Assembly: GCA_964580185.1 (NCBI GenBank)
Contig: CAZOJQ010000011.1
Coordinates: forward strand, 1-64,000
DNA: 64,000 nucleotides
Source: CAYWWY01 sp964580185
Lineage (GTDB): Bacteria > Thermotogota > Thermotogae > MWEM01
Direction of reading: 5' to 3'
The notes under the pieces were generated by a model, which worked only from the letters and a program-made list of their open reading frames with translations, searched no databases and was not told the DNA's origin. The translations under genes and the position numbers were made by a program. Position 1 is the first letter of the stretch; each line of letters begins with the position of its first letter. Positions 60,809 through 64,000 of this stretch are shown here, piece by piece.

Positions 60809-61921
60809 ATGATTAATATTCTTCTGGTTAGTAATTGTTTTCCTTTAAATACTCGGAACGTCCGAATTATAAAATCATTGAAGTCGTTTCCAAACATAAA
60901 CGTAAGGTATTGTGCTTGGCGAAGGGACTCTTCCCCATATGAAGAAACAAGCGATTTATATATTTATTCTAGTAACGTAGGATATAAAAATAAAATATAT
61001 AAAATAATAGGTATTCTAAAGTACTATAGGTATTTAAATAATATCATAAATATATATCGTCCAGATGTAATTATAGCTTCTTTTTGGGATATGTTAGTGT
61101 TATCACGGATAACTAAACACGCATGTATTATATATGACGTAATAGACATTCCCAGCTCGAAAATATTCCTCTTTCAATTCTTATTTCTTTTCCTTGAAAG
61201 AGTCTTTATACAAAACGTTTCTGGAGTTATCCTAGCCTCACGGTATTACGAGGTGATTTCCTTATACAAAAAGTATAAACCTTTAGTCTTTGAAAACTAC
61301 CCTTCACAACCATTTCGTGCAGTGCGAAGTACTATTCGATCACAATCGCCCCCTTTCTCGTCACTCAAACCTTTAAGACTGGCTTTTGTTGGATTAATTA
61401 GATATCCGAAAACCCTGAAACTACTTATTGATAGTATAAGCAACCTAAACATCTCCTTACTGTTTTACGGAACAGGCCCATATGAAGAAGAAATAAGGCG
61501 TTATGCTAAAAAAAAGGAAAACATACTCTTTTTTGGCAAATACGATTACCATGAATTACCCGATATTTACAACACATTTGATCTTTTATGGGCAGTATAT
61601 CCATCACGAAATCGTAATGTTAGATATGCCATATCTAACAAATATTATGAAACTTTATTATACAAGATTCCTGGCATTTATTCTGAAAGGACTTTTTTGG
61701 GAAAACATGTCTCAGATAACCAACTCGGTTTTGCTGTAAATGAAAAATCTCGAAAAGCTGTTAGTTCTTTGCTAAAACTTTTAGTCGACAAAAGGAGCTT
61801 GATTAATAATGCTATATACAACCTTAACAAAATAAATTGCAAAGATATTTTATGGGAAAATAATCAATATATATATTATAACTACATAATGAAATCGCAC
61901 CTATCTCAGGCACGTATATAA
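60809..61921 (+). CDS. Glycosyltransferase, GT4 family
   Basis: A 370-residue GT-B enzyme, MINILLVSNCFPLNTRNVRI at the start, with LAFVGLIRYPKTLKLLID and FFGKYDYHELPDIYNTFDLLWAVYPS in the C-terminal domain. The donor motif is weaker than in its neighbour (NKYYETLLYKIPGIYS). GGTGA lies five bases before ATG 60809. Very AT-rich, suggesting acquisition from a low-GC source. Confidence 0.82.
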   Translation: MINILLVSNCFPLNTRNVRIIKSLKSFPNINVRYCAWRRDSSPYEETSDLYIYSSNVGYKNKIYKIIGILKYYRYLNNIINIYRPDVIIASFWDMLVLSRITKHACIIYDVIDIPSSKIFLFQFLFLFLERVFIQNVSGVILASRYYEVISLYKKYKPLVFENYPSQPFRAVRSTIRSQSPPFSSLKPLRLAFVGLIRYPKTLKLLIDSISNLNISLLFYGTGPYEEEIRRYAKKKENILFFGKYDYHELPDIYNTFDLLWAVYPSRNRNVRYAISNKYYETLLYKIPGIYSERTFLGKHVSDNQLGFAVNEKSRKAVSSLLKLLVDKRSLINNAIYNLNKINCKDILWENNQYIYYNYIMKSHLSQARI

Positions 61922-61930
61922 TACATAGGT

Positions 61931-63223
61931 ATGAAAAATATATTTGACCTAAACAAAGTAATTATATTATTATATGTTATATTTTCTCCGATACAAGCTA
62001 CTGTATTCGAACAAAATAATTTAAGTGTGATAATAAATTTTGCTATTCTATTATTAATAATTATATCTTTATTATATGGTAGAAGTTTATATATAAGTAA
62101 AGAAACGAAAATTATCGTTTACCTCTATACTATTCCTATTTTGATATCTATTTCTCATGTCTATATACATTTATGGTTCAATGGTTTTGATATTCTTTAT
62201 ATGAATTATGTAAGTACTCATATGATAAACAGAATCATTACCTCGTTTACAAATATTATAATATACATATATATATGTTCTGAGATAGATAGAAATAATA
62301 CTAATAATATAAAAAATATATTTTTGTATTCTTACTTTTTAGTTGTCGGAACAATAACAACCGTTGGAATATGGCAGCTAAGTAACTTCATTTTTGGCAT
62401 TCCCTTTATTAACATTAACACAAGAACATATATGCATTCAGTTGACACATATTTATTTATCTATCAAAATAGATTAACCTCAATAACGAGAGAACCCAGT
62501 TTTTTAGTGCCTTTCGTTGTTGAATTTTATATATTAACATTGTTAATATTTAATAATAAGAAATATAAGTATTTATTTATGCTTTTATCTGTAATTGTTT
62601 TAATATTCACATTCGCTGGTTCCGCTATAATTGAAGTATTTTTTTTACTTTTTGGCTATTTAGTGTGTTCAAAACGGATAAAAATTAAAGGATTAATCTA
62701 TATTACTTCTATTATTTCTGGAATATTATTTTTATTCAACGAATTTATCCGAAACATCGCTCTACCTTATGTGGAAAGATTCATGAATATCACGTTATTC
62801 AGTAATGCGCGATTGTATCATTTATGGCAAACCCCTTATTTTACGATCAGGTCTGGACCGTTAGCTTTCTTCTTTGGACATGGCCCAAACTCCTATAAGT
62901 ATTTAGGTGAAATTGAGCTTTATCCTTATCAAATGGGCTTCAGGGCAGGTATGTACTTGGAGGGCGGAACTAATAATATTTTCGCCGACGCTTTGTTTGA
63001 GTTAGGAGCGATAGGCCTAATATCTTACGCTTTACTAGTAACTAAATATATAAAATACTTTTTTATAAATCGACTAAGTAATGAGTATAATAGAATTGGA
63101 TTTTTTTTATCTTTGCACTTTTTAGCCTCATCATTATATAGAGGTGATTATTCCGCACCTAGGTTTTTTGTGCTTCTCATAATACTTAAAATATTAAAAA
63201 ATATTAAATATATGCATGAATAA
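61931..63223 (+). CDS. Wzy-like O-antigen/polysaccharide polymerase
   Basis: A 430-residue integral membrane protein with about ten or more hydrophobic helices, very rich in Ile, Leu, Phe and Tyr. A large extracytoplasmic loop (about 260-350) contains NARLYHLWQTP and FFFGHGPNSYKYLGE, the kind of loop seen in Wzy and O-antigen ligase family proteins. It would polymerise repeat units in the Wzx/Wzy route initiated by the WbaP-like transferase. No flippase (Wzx) is in the window. Only a weak ribosome binding site (ATAGGT) is seen. Very AT-rich. Confidence 0.82.
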   Translation: MKNIFDLNKVIILLYVIFSPIQATVFEQNNLSVIINFAILLLIIISLLYGRSLYISKETKIIVYLYTIPILISISHVYIHLWFNGFDILYMNYVSTHMINRIITSFTNIIIYIYICSEIDRNNTNNIKNIFLYSYFLVVGTITTVGIWQLSNFIFGIPFININTRTYMHSVDTYLFIYQNRLTSITREPSFLVPFVVEFYILTLLIFNNKKYKYLFMLLSVIVLIFTFAGSAIIEVFFLLFGYLVCSKRIKIKGLIYITSIISGILFLFNEFIRNIALPYVERFMNITLFSNARLYHLWQTPYFTIRSGPLAFFFGHGPNSYKYLGEIELYPYQMGFRAGMYLEGGTNNIFADALFELGAIGLISYALLVTKYIKYFFINRLSNEYNRIGFFLSLHFLASSLYRGDYSAPRFFVLLIILKILKNIKYMHE

Positions 63224-63880
63224 TATTACTAATATTAATATATAACGATTAACTATTATTTGTTTAAGAAAATATTGGACCAACAGTTTAACTAGTGAAA
63301 AATCATACCTAATAGGAGTAAAAAAGAGATCACATATAAGCAACCATAAAACAATAACTCATTCTATGTTGTACACATTGCAGAAGAGTAAGATAATGAT
63401 ACCATTTAAAAGCTGATTTTTCGTCCATATACCTGACCCCCTATAGAAAAAATGCCCTCCAAGACAAGAATACCGCAAAATATATACGATACAAGTATCT
63501 TTTTTTGAAGGCGAAAGAGGGGATGAAAACGGTAGAAGAAATCGGATCGGTCAAAGCGACTGCCCGGAAGCTGGATATGGGTGGGTTTACCTTTCCCAAC
63601 AGCAACCATCGGTTCGCTCGGGTATACGCAAGGTAGAGCCTACTGGAAGGAATGGACATTTATCGACTGTTTTTGATTTGCATCAAGGGATTACAGATCA
63701 GATCGTTATGACAAAAAAAAACCATTGAAGCAGTATAAAAGCATGGCCTCATCCCAACACTGGTCATATTGGGGAACCAGTTGCCCCATAACCACCAACC
63801 CCAAGCACCAAAGCAGGATTCGTAATAAATAGATATTTGGGAATATGTATTTAGAAGAATAACATATAAAGGAGAATATA
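63224..63880. other. Gene-poor region right of the polymerase, with a possible transposase relic
   Basis: This 657-base stretch holds no intact gene. The outer parts are AT-rich like their neighbours, but 63500-63660 is GC-richer, like the backbone, and contains the relic listed separately. 63720-63830 is also GC-richer, without recognisable coding. It looks like a scar of past recombination. Confidence 0.4.
63421..63636 (+). pseudogene. Possible decayed transposase N-terminus (HTH fragment)
   Basis: An open frame without a credible start reads RYKYLFLKAKEGMKTVEE and then IGSVKATARKLDM, ending at a TAG at 63634. The latter resembles the helix-turn-helix of IS3-type OrfA transposases. The usual continuation into a tryptophan recognition helix is replaced by unrelated sequence. 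No terminal inverted repeats were found. Confidence 0.3.
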
Positions 63881-64000
63881 ATGGATAAAATCGGTATAAT
63901 AACATATGATATTCCTCATTTAAAGACCGAGCAAATAATACATTCTTTTTTATATTATAATTACGATATAAATATCTATGCACTTCCTTTCATTATCAGA
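63881..64000 (+). CDS. Partial gene at the right edge, possible formyltransferase-like
   Basis: An ATG after AAGGAGAATATA opens a frame that runs off the window after 40 residues (IITYDIPHLKTEQIIHSF, then ALPFIIR). The start resembles sugar N-formyltransferase-like proteins of polysaccharide loci, but this is weak. It probably continues the polysaccharide operon. Confidence 0.6.
   Translation, partial: MDKIGIITYDIPHLKTEQIIHSFLYYNYDINIYALPFIIR

Noticed and set aside
63660..63983. 107-codon minus-strand frame near the right edge
   Set aside because: Trp-rich, low-plausibility translation without start signals, and it runs opposite the start of the partial gene at 63881.
1..64000. CRISPR arrays, tRNA, rRNA, riboswitches or a replication origin
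   Set aside because: I saw no regularly spaced direct repeats, no cloverleaf-like or rRNA-like segments, no long structured leader and no DnaA-box cluster. Intergenic gaps are mostly too short.

Overview
This 64 kb bacterial window is densely coded. It holds about 58 genes on both strands, mostly in tight operons with ATGA, GTGA or TAATG overlaps. No rRNA, tRNA, CRISPR array or complete insertion sequence was found. Most backbone promoters are extended -10 boxes of the form TGGTATAAT, and ribosome binding sites are strong GGAGG types. The organism looks like an anaerobic, possibly thermophilic, fermentative bacterium: it has carbamate kinase, formate-THF ligase, an iron-sulfur L-serine dehydratase, a rubrerythrin-like protein and a carboxyltransferase subunit. 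The EF-P tip loop carries Arg in a Thermotoga-like context, and from memory the order efp, asp23, nusB, fhs resembles Thermotogota. The Asp23-AmaP pair is also common in Firmicutes. I therefore place it tentatively near Thermotogota or a neighbouring deep-branching lineage.

Layout, left part. 56-2834 (minus): M24-like peptidase, YjbQ and glycerate 2-kinase, divergent from a PAS-GGDEF diguanylate cyclase (2968-4662). 4813-10144 (plus): rubrerythrin-like protein, arcC, a degenerate sigma-54-activator-like regulator, acylphosphatase, an OadA/PycB-type carboxyltransferase, rsfS and an unknown gene. 10230-19379 (plus): a DUF4097 lipoprotein, a GH3 beta-N-acetylhexosaminidase, DUF6485, an M24 aminopeptidase, efp, asp23, amaP, nusB, fhs and murD. 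19549-21708: a large beta-helix lipoprotein. 21698-27942 (minus): RpiR regulator, sugar ABC transporter and a glucosylglycerate/mannosylglycerate-synthase-like glycosyltransferase.

Middle part. 28116-34038 (minus): TPR protein, uridine kinase, DUF6062, MoxR, DUF58 and DUF4129. 34171-37143 (plus): two-subunit L-serine dehydratase and a tandem-domain PPK2. 37080-41353 (minus): type I pullulanase, PqaA-like protein and LiaF-like protein. 41459-44361 (plus): a PiT phosphate transporter and an orphan AAA-ATPase/PD-(D/E)XK protein.

Right part, from 44470 to the end: a surface-polysaccharide locus. It starts with a polyprenyl-phosphate sugar-1-phosphate transferase. A nine-gene minus-strand operon (54555 to 46559) encodes a winged-helix/Rossmann regulator, a DegT aminotransferase, RfbC, RfbD, a GT2, a GT4, a deacetylase-fold protein, an LpxD-like N-acyltransferase and a crotonase. 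Facing it is a plus-strand set: Gfo/Idh oxidoreductase, WbpA-like dehydrogenase, a broken WbpD-like acetyltransferase, an epimerase, three glycosyltransferases and a Wzy-like polymerase. The regulator's intergenic region holds two copies of TTCATTCACT-N3-TGAA, each over one of the two divergent start sites. The locus alternates host-like and very AT-rich blocks, so its glycosyltransferases look horizontally acquired.

The most interesting points are: (i) an abutting crotonase/LpxD-like pair, which could be a dedicated 3-hydroxyacylation module for an amino sugar; (ii) the paired operators of the winged-helix/Rossmann regulator; (iii) the internally deleted acetyltransferase; and (iv) a regulator with the sigma-54-activator layout but no Walker A lysine and no GAFTGA.
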